A DNA stretch of 47,643 bases, taken from positions 1 to 47,643 of the forward strand of contig WPIO01000431.1 of NCBI GenBank assembly GCA_009760855.2, in the 5' to 3' direction. Positions within the stretch are counted from its first letter, which is position 1. Every line of letters starts with the position of its first letter. Below, piece by piece: positions 25,012 to 36,290 of this stretch. Under the pieces are notes generated by a model. The model had not been told where the DNA came from, made no database searches, and worked only from the letters and a program-made list of their open reading frames with translations. This DNA comes from Cristatella mucedo (Eukaryota > Bryozoa > Phylactolaemata > Cristatellidae). Made by a program: the position numbers and the translations under genes.

Positions 25012-25370
25012 TGCTGATTATGAATATGGCTGCAAGGCTAGTCTTCAAGTCCTAGCGGTTTGAGCGCGTGTCTTTTTTGCTAAAAGAGCTAGGGTGGATG
25101 CCGGTTGAGCAACGGATACAGAGCAATGTTCTTACGCTGACCAACAAATCCCGCCACGGCTTTGCTCTTTCGTACCTAGCTGAACTGCTGCATCAGTTTC
25201 AGCCTGTTTTCGCCCTCAGGTCCTGTGTGGACAATAAATTAGCTGTCCCATTCCTTCGCTTAAAGACAGTTCGCGACAAAAGCTTTAGCTCAGCAGGTCC
25301 TCGACTTTGGAACTCGCTTTTACAATTCTTACACAACGACAACTACTCTCCCACTGCCGACTATCGCCCC
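25012..25370 (+). pseudogene. LINE RT C-terminal fragment, second family
   Basis: Starting from NMAARLVFKS, the frame reads LGWMPVEQRIQSNVLTLTNK, then an SYLAELLHQF segment, and ends with RDKSFSSAGPRLWNSL. This order is typical of the region downstream of the reverse transcriptase core in CR1/L2-like LINEs. It differs from the family at 23118 in both sequence and C-terminal end. The frame opens at 25068 after a stop near 25057. No catalytic motif or 3' tail is visible, so it is an old fragment. Confidence 0.82.
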
Positions 25371-25942
25371 TTCTTTTTCAGCGGTCCTGAGCTGCTACTT
25401 CCATGCTACTGCTCTCTTGACTCTGCAATGCTTCCCACTTTCTCGATGTTGCGTGAGACAAAGTCTGTTGGCTACCGAATGCGTACCGAAAGCCGCCAAG
25501 GCTGTGAGTGGGCTTCAGAAAACTTTCCTGCGTAACACCCACATGGTCTTTATGACTTTGTGGAGTTACAGACAGAGATATAATGCACAGGGTATAATAA
25601 TGCACAGGGTACAGCAACGTCGGCCAGAATATGCATCCATCTGGATTCATGATGCATTCAACGTGGAGAAGAGTCGAATATATGCTTTTTGATATGGAAA
25701 AGCTTATATTTTCACTGTTATCCATTTTCTATTGCTTCTGGACAGGCAATTATGAGAGGATTACCTTTTAACTTTCTTGCTACGCTTATACCAATACGTT
25801 TTTATATACACCTGTTGTATAAAAATTTCTGCAGTACAATTTTTTCGTTTCATCTCCTATTATTGCAATTTGTCCCTCTAGCTTAACTTTTGTAGCTGAT
25901 CTACCAGACAGAATCTTGCTTAGTGCCTTTTTTAGACCAGCC
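25371..25942. other. Spacer between LINE fragment and TRIM remnant
   Basis: The open frame of the LINE piece runs on to 25535 without recognisable protein character. A 14-bp phrase ATAATGCACAGGGT is tandemly doubled near 25580-25612. No further gene is recognised. Confidence 0.5.
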
Positions 25943-26552
25943 ATGGCACAGGAGCTTCCGATGCACCGACTTGCATCGAATGACGAGAGCCCGCTGTCTT
26001 GCATCGCCTGAGGGCAAATTGATAAGCAGCCGCTGCTGCTGAGCTGCTTGCACAGCTGCTGCAGTCACTGTTCAGACCAAGCATGCACAGCAGAGGTCTC
26101 AAAGAGCATGCTCTGCCCTGCTTTCAAAGTAGCCACCGGTATCGGTATACCAAAGGATCACAACAGCTCCATGCCCAACTTGGGGAGACTTACAACTGCT
26201 GTGCGAGATGCATGCAATTGCACCTTTTACAGAGAGGATGACAAACCGGACGAGTAGGCAGACAACTGGTGCATGCATTGCCAGAGATCTGTGTGCTCAG
26301 TCTGCTTGCCAGGCCATAGCTGATGCAACCCGGATCACGTGATTGTCGCCATCGATCAGATCAAGAGCATAAGTGAAGTGCTGAGAGCCTCAGGGCAGCA
26401 GCAGTGCCTGCAGCACCGGAAGTCGTTGGATTTGCTGTGCTTTGACTGCGAGAAAGCCATGTGCACCAACGGCCCTGTACAGTCCCTGGGGCAGTGGCAC
26501 TCGGTGACACAGTCGCTAAAAGTACCGAAAGCCGAAGCGTCTTTGAAGGATG

Positions 26553-26587
<35 letters not shown>

Positions 26588-26940
26588 GCACCTTCTTCTT
26601 CAGGGTGTAAATGGGAAGTCTGCACAGCTGCTTTCGGCCAGAATTCCGGTCAGCAACATCCGATCGGCTCGTGACATTCACCTGGACGAGCTAAGGACGA
26701 AGAAGAAGAATGCAGTGGATGCTGCAAGCAAAGGCTTTAAAGAAACAAAGACCAAGGGCAAGGACTGCTATGACCACCTCGACGAGAGTGCTGCTGTCCA
26801 GCAAAGCTTGGCTGAGCAGCTGAACCTAATCAGTGCAGCATGCCTCAGCATACATCAACGGCATCACAGATTTGGCCACTGACCCGGATTTCCTGGACCA
26901 GCAATCGACCTTGAGGTCGCGGCTGGAAGTGCTTTGCAGG
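25943..26940 (+). pseudogene. TRIM-like RING / two B-box / coiled-coil (RBCC) protein, broken
   Basis: From an ATG at 25943 one frame carries the remains of a RING finger: a Cys pair interrupted by a TGA, then CLHSCCSHC, which fits Cys-x-His-x2-Cys-x2-Cys. Its last Cys-Pro-x-Cys element reads CPAF, so a zinc ligand is lost. A first B-box follows (CMHCQRSVCSVC ... H), then a second (CLQHRKSLDLLCFDCEKAMC, then QWHS). Stops in frame are TGA at about 26009, TAG at about 26255 and TGA at about 26312. After a GA microsatellite the frame changes and a Lys/Glu-rich coiled-coil-like segment follows (about 26590-26880); a third frame holds the rest to about 26940. TRIM proteins are usually ubiquitin ligases. 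This copy cannot make a full product unless spliced or corrected. No introns separate the domains. It ends against the AT-rich island. Confidence 0.85.
26556..26584. repeat. (GA)n microsatellite inside the TRIM remnant
   Basis: About 14 uninterrupted GA units lie between the second B-box and the coiled-coil segment. The reading frame differs on either side, so repeat-length change is a likely cause of one of the frame breaks. Confidence 0.95.
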
Positions 26941-26989
26941 AATTTTGATGCTAGTATTTTTAAAATTGTAACTAGAGAAATTTTAAAAG

Positions 26990-27605
26990 TCGCAAATTGT
27001 TCTAGTTTACTTCCAAAGAATAATGGTGTACTTAATTCTCAATCGTGTTGCTGAAAATGTTATTGGTATATCAGGTAAATCAGCTGATCGAACTATTTAT
27101 CAAAATTCTAGACCTTATGAAATTGTAAATAATGGCCTTCTACAAAGTATGACTTAAGTTTTAAATGGTAACTCTTTTTATAGTCTTCATTTAGGATTAC
27201 ACAGAATTACTTATTTAAAATATTTTGATATACTAACAAAACAATCGGTTGATAATTATACACAATAAACTTGTTTAAAATATTTAAGAGTTCACAAGTT
27301 TTCCAAGCCTGTCACCATTGAACAGGTTACGTCTAAATATTATTGTAAATGGAACAAGAACAGAAACTTTTACTTCACTTTTAAACCAAACTGGCGAAAA
27401 AATAATGTTGCAAAAGACTTTTTCCTGGCACTGTAAATAATTTTAGTATGATATATAGTGTTTAGTGATCAACAAATAATACTGGTGCTTTTTTTAGACT
27501 TAACTATGGACGATATTTTTGGCGTATCAGGAAGTTTAGTTTAATAACAAATATTTACGGATTGCGTAATTATGCTATTGATAATTTTTCAGTAGCAAGT
27601 AATAT
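26990..27605 (+). pseudogene. Unidentified coding-like remnant at the left end of the AT-rich island
   Basis: Plus-strand frames alternate between stops with protein-like stretches, such as a segment containing GISGKSADRTIYQNSRPY and one ending in ASNIAYVDFLISIV. The final phrase recurs 922 bp downstream, at the end of the next fibre-like unit (AYVDLVISIV). This region is therefore probably the tail of a still earlier member of the same tandem set. I cannot name the protein. Confidence 0.45.
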
Positions 27606-27639
27606 TGCTTATGTTGATTTTCTTATAAGTATTGTGTAG

Positions 27640-28517
27640 AAATGTTTTTTGGCTATCGTAGGAGAGGAACCAATTCAAAGTAATATATCCATAGAAGTGA
27701 TGACATTTTAACAGATTCTCTAACTAATAATCCAAATTGAATAACAAATCTTGGAAATACAATTGAATCTGGAGATGCTGTAAACAAAAAGTATTAGGAT
27801 GCAAATTTTGTTCCTAAAGTATCTACAGGAACTATTGCAGATGATGATATAGATATTAAGAATAATAGATTAATAGACCTTGCAAATGCTGTTAATTCTA
27901 GTGATGCAACGAAGGACTAGGCAGATACTAAACTATCCAAAACAGGTGGAACCATTATTGGAGCGTTAACTGTAAATGAAGTTGTAAGTTTGAATGAGGC
28001 ACTTTTTTTAGATGCGTGTATACCACATAAAACCTATATGGATAATAATTTTATTAAATTAGGTTGAGAAGCTATCGGTGGAAATCTAGATATGAATAAT
28101 AATAATATTTCTAAAGAAGGTGATCCCGTTATCCTAATGACGGAATAAATCTTGCTTATTTAAATAAAGTATCAGATCGAAATATCGAATTTATACAATT
28201 TAAAGGAATGTGTAAGGATTCCTTTCCAATTATGCCAAATGTGCCTGTGTTTAAGAAGTAAAATTAGTGAATGGTCACCTCCAGAATTAGAAGATATTTT
28301 AGTTCCTAGCGGATTATTGGTTCTAGCAACAATATATAAAACTCCACCAGATTCGCCCGTTCCAGCTACTGACAAAAATTGTTTTCCTCATTTTACATTG
28401 TATGGTGGGTATACTCTTGAAAGTAATACAAAACTAATAGAAAATTTAACTTTCAAAGCAACAGAAGATTTATTTCAAGTTTTGGTTAATGTTACTTTTT
28501 ATGTAGCACTAGGATAG
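27640..28517 (+). pseudogene. Fibre-like gene, tandem copy 1, broken
   Basis: Discontinuous frames carry repeats in the style of bacteriophage and virus tail fibres. An ITNLGNTIESGDAVNKKY unit is followed by LIDLANAVNSSDATKD, a stop where an aromatic residue is usual, then KLSKTGGTIIGALTVN, and later GNLDMNNNNISKEGDP. Such repeats commonly form trimeric beta-structured shafts. The last 92 codons (28239-28517) form the longest open piece and read as a separate C-terminal, possibly receptor-facing, region. Several in-frame stops and at least one frame change break the gene. A role as a virion attachment fibre is inferred only from the repeat type and the neighbouring polymerase. Confidence 0.65.
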
Positions 28518-28559
28518 CATACTTAGTTGCTTATGTAGATTTAGTTATTAGTATTGTAT

Positions 28560-29460
28560 AGAAATGTGTCTTGTCTTTCGTAAAAAAGATCTATTTCTAA
28601 ACATTTTATATCCAAAAGTGGAAATGTGTTATCTGGTTCTCTAAATATGAATCAAAATTTAATAAAAGTCTTGGGGATCCTATTGATTCTGGTGATGCAG
28701 TTAATGGAAAGTTTATAGATACAAACACTGTTGCTAAAGTTTCAAGAGGAACTACCTCTGGTGGTGGTATTGATATGAGAGGTTTATGCTTGATGGACCT
28801 TGTAAATCCTGTTAATTATAGTGATGCTAAAAATAAAGATTATGTTGACAGTAAGTTGCCAAAAACTGGTGGAACTGTAAATGGAACATTACCTATAAAT
28901 AGTCTTGTATGTGTTAAATATACACTATATTTAGAAACTGGTATACCAAATTAAGCATATACTGATAATAATTTTCTTGAATTAGGTAAGAAACTATTAG
29001 TGGAAATATAGATATGAATGTTTGTACAATTTCTATTTAGAGCCATCCTGTTAATCGTAATGATGGAGTAAGTCTTGACTATTTAAATAAAGTAACAGAT
29101 GGAAATATAGCAGCTATAAGATTTGATGGGTGGTTTGATAGAAAAAGAACTACAGAAATATATGGTTGAACATTTTATGGTAAATGAAAAATTGATCTAG
29201 AAGATATTGTTATTCCTAGATGATTAGTTTTAGTTGAAGCAGGATATAAAGGTTAAGATTCGAATATTATAAAAGAGTAATTACGACAACTCCATCTTAT
29301 TTTTTAATAAATAACACTGATTTATATGAAGGATGTGTGCTTGATAAAAATAAAAACTTGTACAAAGTTCGCCTTTCTTAACAGGAATTTATATAACTTA
29401 GAGAGTGATAAATATGAATGTACATATAGCATTACGTTAAAATGCTTTGTTGAAAGTGAT
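28560..29460 (+). pseudogene. Fibre-like gene, tandem copy 2, broken
   Basis: This is a paralogue of the copy just upstream at an offset of 920-922 bp. The same order is seen: SLNMNQNLIKVLGDPIDSGD, then LMDLVNPVNYSDAKNKDYVD (intact YVD where copy 1 has a stop), KLPKTGGTVNGTLPIN, and a DGVSLDYLNKVTDGN segment. The C-terminal region resembles that of copy 1 around DLEDIVIPR, but has more stops. Both copies keep a pattern of conserved Gly, Asn and Asp positions, so they were functional before duplication. Confidence 0.65.
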
Positions 29461-29465
29461 TAAAA

Positions 29466-30290
29466 ATGGAAGGAACAATAAATATTGATTATATTAGAAT
29501 AACGAATCTTGGTAATACCGTTGACTTATTAGAAGTTTATAGTAAATCATTTGCTGATAATAATTATCTTGCAAATGATTCTGATCAAGTTATAAAAGGA
29601 GATTCATCTGCAAACTCAAAAAATTTGTCAATATAATAAATCTAATTAAAGGAAGTGATATATCAACAAAGCAATATATTGATAGTAAAATTGGAACAAA
29701 AAATCAAGAAAGAATAAACGCTAATTAAATATAGATAGATTGATTCTTGATTATCCTCGTCATACATTTTACAAAAAAGGTGAGGTTCCATCGACAATAA
29801 ATAGGTAAGAAAATATTTATGGATCAATTTTATTTAATGGAAATTTAAATATTAGTGGTTAAAGCAATCTTTGCAATTAATTAAATAATTTATCGGACAC
29901 AATTACTGATAGAAGCTTGGCAAATCTGTCAGAAGTTAATATAAAAAACCAACATTTTCAAAGATAATTCTAAAAATAAAAGATCATAATGAAAAGTTTA
30001 CTAGAAAGCATCTCAATGCTGATGATGATAATACAAGTATTTATGAGGTAGGTGAAAATAAAATAATTAATATTGGATCGTTTTTATCAACTATTGATAA
30101 TAAAACTAAAATAGACAATAAAATCATTAAATGAGCAACACATTTAAATATAGATATATCTGCTGATGATATTATAGTTAGAAACATATGTCATTTAATG
30201 GATCATCTAAATTTAGCATTTGCTAATTTCCTAATACAAAATGTTATGCTATCGAAAATAATATACTATCGTTTAGTTCTGTTGAACTTT
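29466..30290 (+). pseudogene. Third fibre-like gene remnant
   Basis: The frame opens with EGTINIDYIRITNLGNTVDL and continues through a segment with ADNNYLANDSD, the same repeat style as the two upstream copies. It is more divergent, and the middle is full of stops. A second coding-like stretch near 30050-30180 contains NKIINIGSFLSTIDNKTKI. It is probably a third member or a relative in the same structural gene cluster. Confidence 0.5.
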
Positions 30291-30479
30291 ATAGATGCTT
30301 TAGATCTCGAAATGGTTATAACGTTTTTCAGATGCACATTATATTTACTTATGCTTTTATAGATAGTAATAATTTTACAACTCCAAGTGATCTATATGTT
30401 ATTGAGATTGATATATTTATTAGAGTGAAATCCTCAGCTCAAAATGTTAGCACTTTTTTACTATAGTTATCTAAAATTC

Positions 30480-32080
30480 TCCAATTCATTGTCTCTGTAA
30501 GGAATCATTCTAGCAAAATAAAACTTGTTCTGAATTTATCTCTCTCGTAATAATTTTGGCTATCTCTTTTTTAGCAATCTGCTTCAGACTTTAAACTATT
30601 AATTTGTTCTATTTTAATTCTTTAAGAAACTCGGAGAAAGTAGAACCATATATACCTTCAGTGAATATGCACGAAATCTCTGGATCTGAATGGTTAATTC
30701 TCGAAGCCTAATATTGTAAGGCAAGTCCTAATGCTTCTAACAGTATAGATCTAATCTCTTCAAGTATACCCATAGGAAACGAACAAATCCTAAAATTATT
30801 ATTTGTGTCCTTGCACTTTATCTGAACACTCAGTACATTTTGCTTCTATTAAAACCTTTTGTATATTGATATTTTTATTTTATTTGTAGAGTTGTGTTTA
30901 GAGCTGCTGCTGTTCCTTGTTTCTGGCTCTAGTTTAACAGAATCATCAGGTACAACTGCCTAACATTTATCCTTGACAATTTCAGAGATATCTATTTTTA
31001 TCTTCTGAAACGGCTGATATTACGGTAAGCAATGTAGGTAGCTGTATGGCAACTCAAGTAGCATAACCAGCGATTTCACCAGGACTGTCTAGAAGTGCAT
31101 TAACTTGTGCATTCGCTGTAGATTTAAGATTTGCCGTTACACTTTATAATCCAGAATTAATTATTTTTTGTTCTTCAATGTCACATTCATCTTGATAAAA
31201 ATTGTTAAGTGATGTATCAGTCATAGCTGAAACATCTGAGTCAAGTGTTTGTTCATCACAGGCAGTCATTCTAGATTTAAAAAGATAATCAACGCATGAT
31301 TTTAGTGAGTAGCAGTTGAAGCCAAACTTGGTTCAGTAACATCTGTAGTTGTTTGCATTACTATAATAATTATAAACATTTTCAGACTAAAACTTGAACC
31401 AACAAAATAAAAAATTAACTAAACCGATTAACATATTTGAACAACTCGTTTAGTTTTAGGGGACTTTAATATTTTATCTGCTTCTGACAACGAAGTATTT
31501 ATTTTACTGCAGCATTCCATTACTTAATCGTAGGTCTCACAAATTTTCAATGATAATATTGGTGAATGAGCTATCTAATTCTAGAATAAGTTTATCTAGT
31601 AAATGTCTAACAATAATTTTATCAACTCCTTTAAGTTTTTGTAAACAAATTCTAACTGCCATTTTTCTTGATTTTTTACAACTAAGAATTCAGGAAATAT
31701 CCACTCTATATAAACTGATAATTTTTTATAATTAATTATCTTCCTTTACATTATTGCAACATGTTCCTTGTTCATGGCTACCATCATCGCTAATATCACA
31801 TCTCACAAAACTCCTAACAGAGTCAGAATCGTCTTCTGGATTGTAATCAGGATTCTCCGAGTGTAAACCAGAATCGTAGTAATCTGTTTCGCAATAATCA
31901 CCGACGACTTTCTCAGTAAAATTTCTCCAAATTCTTCAATTTTATATTCTTGGCTTACTGACTTACTCATAAATCTGAATATATTAGTAAACATTATTGT
32001 TTTCAATTTATTCATTATCTTATCTTTATTCTTTTCACATTCAATTTCTAGTAAATATTTATTGGTCTCTTTCAATATTT
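30480..32080 (-). pseudogene. Unidentified minus-strand coding-like remnants
   Basis: Two or more minus-strand stretches read as decayed protein. One frame from about 30770 down to 30485 begins MGILEEIRSILLEALGLAL and keeps Lys/Glu/Ile-rich sequence across five stops. A second (about 31350-30990) has an acidic N-terminal part and then TANLKSTANAQVNALLDSPG followed by a hydrophobic run. A third (32075-31803) is a 90-codon open frame rich in Lys and Ile with no recognised domain. They lie between the fibres and the polymerase, the place where other virion genes of the element would be expected, but I recognise none of them. Confidence 0.4.
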
Positions 32081-32169
32081 TACCAATCTTTGTTAACTTC
32101 TGCTAGTAACTCTTGATTAGTAGAAGAAGTGGTTTCGTTATATTTTCGCTTTTGCATCTATATCACTAT

Positions 32170-35100
32170 ATTAGCAACATTCATTGCACCTTCCAGCAGT
32201 CTCTTTTATTCTGTAGTGACCATAACTGAGTGTGTTTACTCCAAGGTCTAACCAATTTCGTTTTGAGTCAAATGCTGATAGTACTTTCTTAGATGGCATT
32301 ATACTATACAATCCATGATTTCTAGTTTGCTATCTTGTTCGGTTGCAATATATATCATACCCACCTTTAAGACAATCAAGATAATCTGAATGAGACAAAT
32401 AATTTCTTACTACTTCTTTCTTTGAGCCGTTTGCTTTATTTGCTGGTGACTTGACTTCTATTGCATCATTAGTTGCAATTGCTATTTGAATTGAATAAAG
32501 TTTTGGTCTTTAGAAATACCTTTATCAAGTCTAAAAGATTCTTCTATCACAATGACTTTGTCGTCTTTAATGGAATCTTTTGATTTAGGATCAATTGTGT
32601 ACTTCTCTAATATCACATCCTTAAATCTTCCGAGACTTCCTTTATTTTCTTTCATTATACTATCAAATCCATCTATTTTCGCAACATCTTGGTTCTTTGG
32701 ATATCCAGATAGATCAATATAACCTAGATAATCTGCAATTTCTTTATAAACATTATCTGTATTTATTTTCATGAAGAGAGAATCAGTCAGTGTAAGCAAT
32801 CGTTTCTTTATCATCATAACAATCTTTAATCTTATTGAATTAGAAATCTTGCATTTTCAATTTTGAAATTTCTAGAACAGCAAATTCTAAAGAAATTGAT
32901 TTAGTAAGACAAATATCTGCCTTTGTTGTTTCAACTCCTACCGAATCTTTGTTGAATAACCTACTACCTTTAAATCTAGCAATTTTTACTCTTTTGTCTG
33001 AAAATACAATACTATCGTCAAAATTTAAATCAAACATTTCAATATTTACTATCTCCCTAATATTCTCAATTGTCTTGCTAAAGACTGCATTATTCTTGAA
33101 TTTATGATTTTCTTTTTTTTAAATCTATCTTTTGCTACTTTCCATCTTGTAATATTTTTGAGAAAATACCCACTAAACCAATTACTTTGAGATAAACTCA
33201 TTATTTTATGTATTTTAGGTAATACATTACCTCTACATAAAGCAAGATGCTAATTTCTAAAGTAAATAATGAATTGTACTATTGGTTTCAAATGAATCGA
33301 CAACTAGTTTTACTGCTTCACTGTCATAGTCAATCATTGTCTTCTTCTCGTCTTTAACCAAAGTGCTGTCTTGATATTTTGAATATTCTTCTTCTGTACT
33401 CTTTCCTCTTGATAGGTAGAAGCGGATATTCGGAATAGGTATAATGTAACTCTTCTGGGCAATACACATATCTACTTCAAAAGCATAAGCAGTTTCAGAA
33501 TTTTGTTCTATTCTATATATCTTATTATTTGTAAAAGAGATAAATTGCTTTTGATCTGATAATTTGCAGTTGCTTGTTGGCAAGAATTGTGTCATCGCTG
33601 TTGCATATAAAGAATTAGCATCAACATAAAGCAACTAACTCGTGTCCTTTGTATTATCATAATTAGAGGCCATTTCATTATTTGCTTTAACATGTCTGAA
33701 ATATGCTTGCGTTATCCCTCCTCTAATATTACTCTTGAAGAAATCAAAGTGTTCGAAACTTGTTAGCAGGTCTAGTCTCACTTTTGAATATCTTAAACCG
33801 GCACGCCATGTTTAACCGGGAACAGTACAGAAAGTAGCTGGATCAAGTCCATCAATTTTCTTTGACAGTTGTCTCGAATGTTGAAACACATCTACTAGCG
33901 AAAGAACATCCATAGTAAGATAGATATCACCATACTTTTTAATGTATCTTCCTTAATTGGATTTATTTTCGTCATGAAATTCCAAACATTGTGGGCACGT
34001 TGATATTCTTTCTCTCCAATGCAGCTATCAATCAAACTACTATACACACTATTTCTATCTGTTAATCTTTTTTCTTCTAACTTTGAAAATGACTCTACAT
34101 ATTCACATGGAAATATTCCTTTTGCTGCGACCAGTTGAAAGCTTTGTATTTAACATAGACAAGTATTTTCTAGTGTGCTCTGAAGATTTACCAGACTCAA
34201 CAACATTATTAACTAAATCTGCCAAATCATTATTCATCATTTGAAATTAATCTCTAAAAGTAAATGAGCCAATTTCAATATTTGTGTATTTCTCAGTGTT
34301 GTTCACAATAACATTTTGTTTAAATCTTTGATCATGGAACTCTTGTACTAGCAAGTGAGCATTATATTCTTTTAAGTTGCGGATAAACACAGGATGTTTA
34401 AATCTTTCTAGAGTAATGCTAACATTGAGATTTCCGCTTGCATGCTGTGCTCCTCTATACTTGTCAGCGAGATGATAATAATCCACAACTTTATTGTCAT
34501 CCAAATCCAAGTTGCATAAATAGCAAGTAGTTGCGGAATCAAATCCATTGCTTTCGTTGTCCGTGATAGTACTACAATTTTAATTTCTCATATCTAGAAA
34601 GATTGAATATCACTCATTTCTTTTTTAATAGAATCGACTTATTCTAACAAGCTTTTCATTAAATCTCGTACATTCCTTGCTCCATTAATTAGTGTAAAAC
34701 TTCTTGTATTTCCACTGTAGTCTACAATTGTGTATACTCCAGAGTAGGGAATTAGTCTTCGAAAAGAAGCCCGTCGAATACTTGTATCTTCTTTTTTTCT
34801 AATTAGGTAAGTAGACATTCAAAATCAGCCTAAGTAACTTAAGGACACAATAGTATTTTTTTGAATATTCTCTAAAGTAACATTCATCTTCACTCTATCC
34901 TTCCTATCTTTTGCTTTTGGCATTTTTATCCTCGATTTGCCGTCGTCATTTCCTTTCTTACAAGCAGCAATGTGTGGCTCTAACTTGTGAATACAATCTG
35001 CATAGACATCTTTTGCAAGTCAATTGAGTGCCATGTCCTTTTGAGTTTATGCATACACCATTAAAATTCTTGATAATTACATAATGTAAGTTAGTTTTTT

Positions 35101-36172
35101 CTTTATTGCTCTACAGTAAAAGATCTAACTATTTCTCCTTGTCTTCATCAACTACTATTAGCAGGCTTAAACTTCTTTTATCATGTTCAAAGGCATGAAC
35201 TGTGATATTAAATAACTTTGCTAGCAATGGTATGTCATTTACATTCAATGTGTTAGAAGGATAGCCTTTTTTAACATTAACAATTCGTCTAATATTAATA
35301 ATAGACGTGAATAATTTGCATGCAAGAATTGAGTTAGATCTGCAAATGACTCTGAATCATTATCTCTCCAATGAAGAAATCTCAGAATACATCACAAAGC
35401 ACAACAATTTTCTAATTCATTAGCAATATTATATATTAGCTATATTATTCATTAGCTATATATATTAGCTGTTGATCTCTTTTTTCTAATACTCCTGGAA
35501 TCGGAAGATCAATTGATGTCTTAAAGAGGTCAACTCTGCCTATAAAGCATTAATTCCAATCAAACTCCAGCTAAATAATTTCTCTAACCAGTCTTAAACT
35601 CTTTTCTTGAAACATGCAAATTGCATTATAATTCTTGTACCAACATCAGAATATCTATTTATTTTTTGTGCTGCTAATTCAAGTGAAAGGTTAATAAGTA
35701 GAAGAACCACTTTCAGAAACTAGAATTGGAGAAACCATCAATGATAATTTTAGATCGCTGTTAGTTTTAAGTAATTCTCTAATAACTCCATTTAAATAAT
35801 TACTTGTACTATCATGACTCTATCAAATTCAATCTCATTTGTAAAGCCTAAATATTCATAATCAATAAACTTGCCGTCAGATGAAGCACGACCTAATATT
35901 CAACCTATCTCTTGAATGTTCGTTAATTTTCTAGCTTCTTTTTCAAGTAGTCTCTCTTTATTCTTCATCTCTTTCTTATTAAATAGAAAATTCAATTCTG
36001 TGAAAAGCTGCTATTTGAAGACTAGCAATCCTATTATCCAAACTAGCTTTTGAGAAAGGATATTTCGATAAAATTCCTGTTCGTTTTCTAACTTCTTCTC
36101 TAATACGTCTTGTATGATCACTAAATTTTTCACCTTTCCGCCTCATAAGATCATCGTTTTTCCGACACATTT
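32170..36172 (-). pseudogene. Protein-primed family-B DNA polymerase (Polinton/adintovirus type), broken
   Basis: Homologous pieces lie in correct order on the minus strand over about 4 kb, close to the size of a full protein of about 1300 residues. From the N-terminal side there is a basic segment from the Met at 36170, then a Cys-x2-Cys element with a following KYRGAQH (34530-34440). An exonuclease-type phrase NLKEYNAH comes next, with Asn where the usual metal-binding Asp sits. Palm motif A is YVDANSLYATAM (33634-33595). Motif B is worn (NNAVFSKTIEN, near 33090). Motif C reads TLTDS, so the first catalytic Asp is lost (near 32785). The C-terminal SYGHYR element is near 32220. At least five open pieces in different frames, separated by stops, show it is inactive. 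In living elements this enzyme replicates the linear DNA from a protein primer. Confidence 0.86.
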
Positions 36173-36290
36173 ATATGAAGAGTAAATTTTTCTTTAAATC
36201 GTTTAATGATTGCTGATAAACATTTTTAGTATAATATATCTAAATTTTGGCAAATAAAATCACAAGTAGTATGTTTTTTAATATTTTGGG

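Larger units (their letters stand above)
26941..36290. mobile_element. Decayed Polinton/Maverick-like element (AT-rich island)
   Basis: Base composition changes sharply near 26941 and again near 36290; the island is far more AT-rich than either flank. Within it, plus-strand fibre-like genes occupy the left third. A protein-primed family-B DNA polymerase occupies the right, on the minus strand, with unidentified coding-like sequence between. A protein-primed polymerase with virion-like structural genes fits Polinton/Maverick elements or related adintovirus-like insertions. I found no retroviral-type integrase, FtsK-type ATPase, protease or double-jelly-roll capsid, and no terminal inverted repeats, so the element appears incomplete. 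All frames are broken by stops and shifts. Confidence 0.72.

Noticed and set aside
26356-26681. Two minus-strand open frames opposite the TRIM remnant
   Set aside because: They are antisense to recognisable RING/B-box sequence and run through the GA microsatellite. They have no domain of their own.
26941-36290. Alternative genetic code or stop-codon readthrough in the AT-rich island
   Set aside because: TAA, TAG and TGA all occur within the frames, together with frameshifts and lost catalytic residues. Ordinary decay explains this better.
26941-36290. Terminal inverted repeats of the Polinton-like element
   Set aside because: Comparing sequence around both composition edges gave no convincing inverted match. 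The ends may be deleted.
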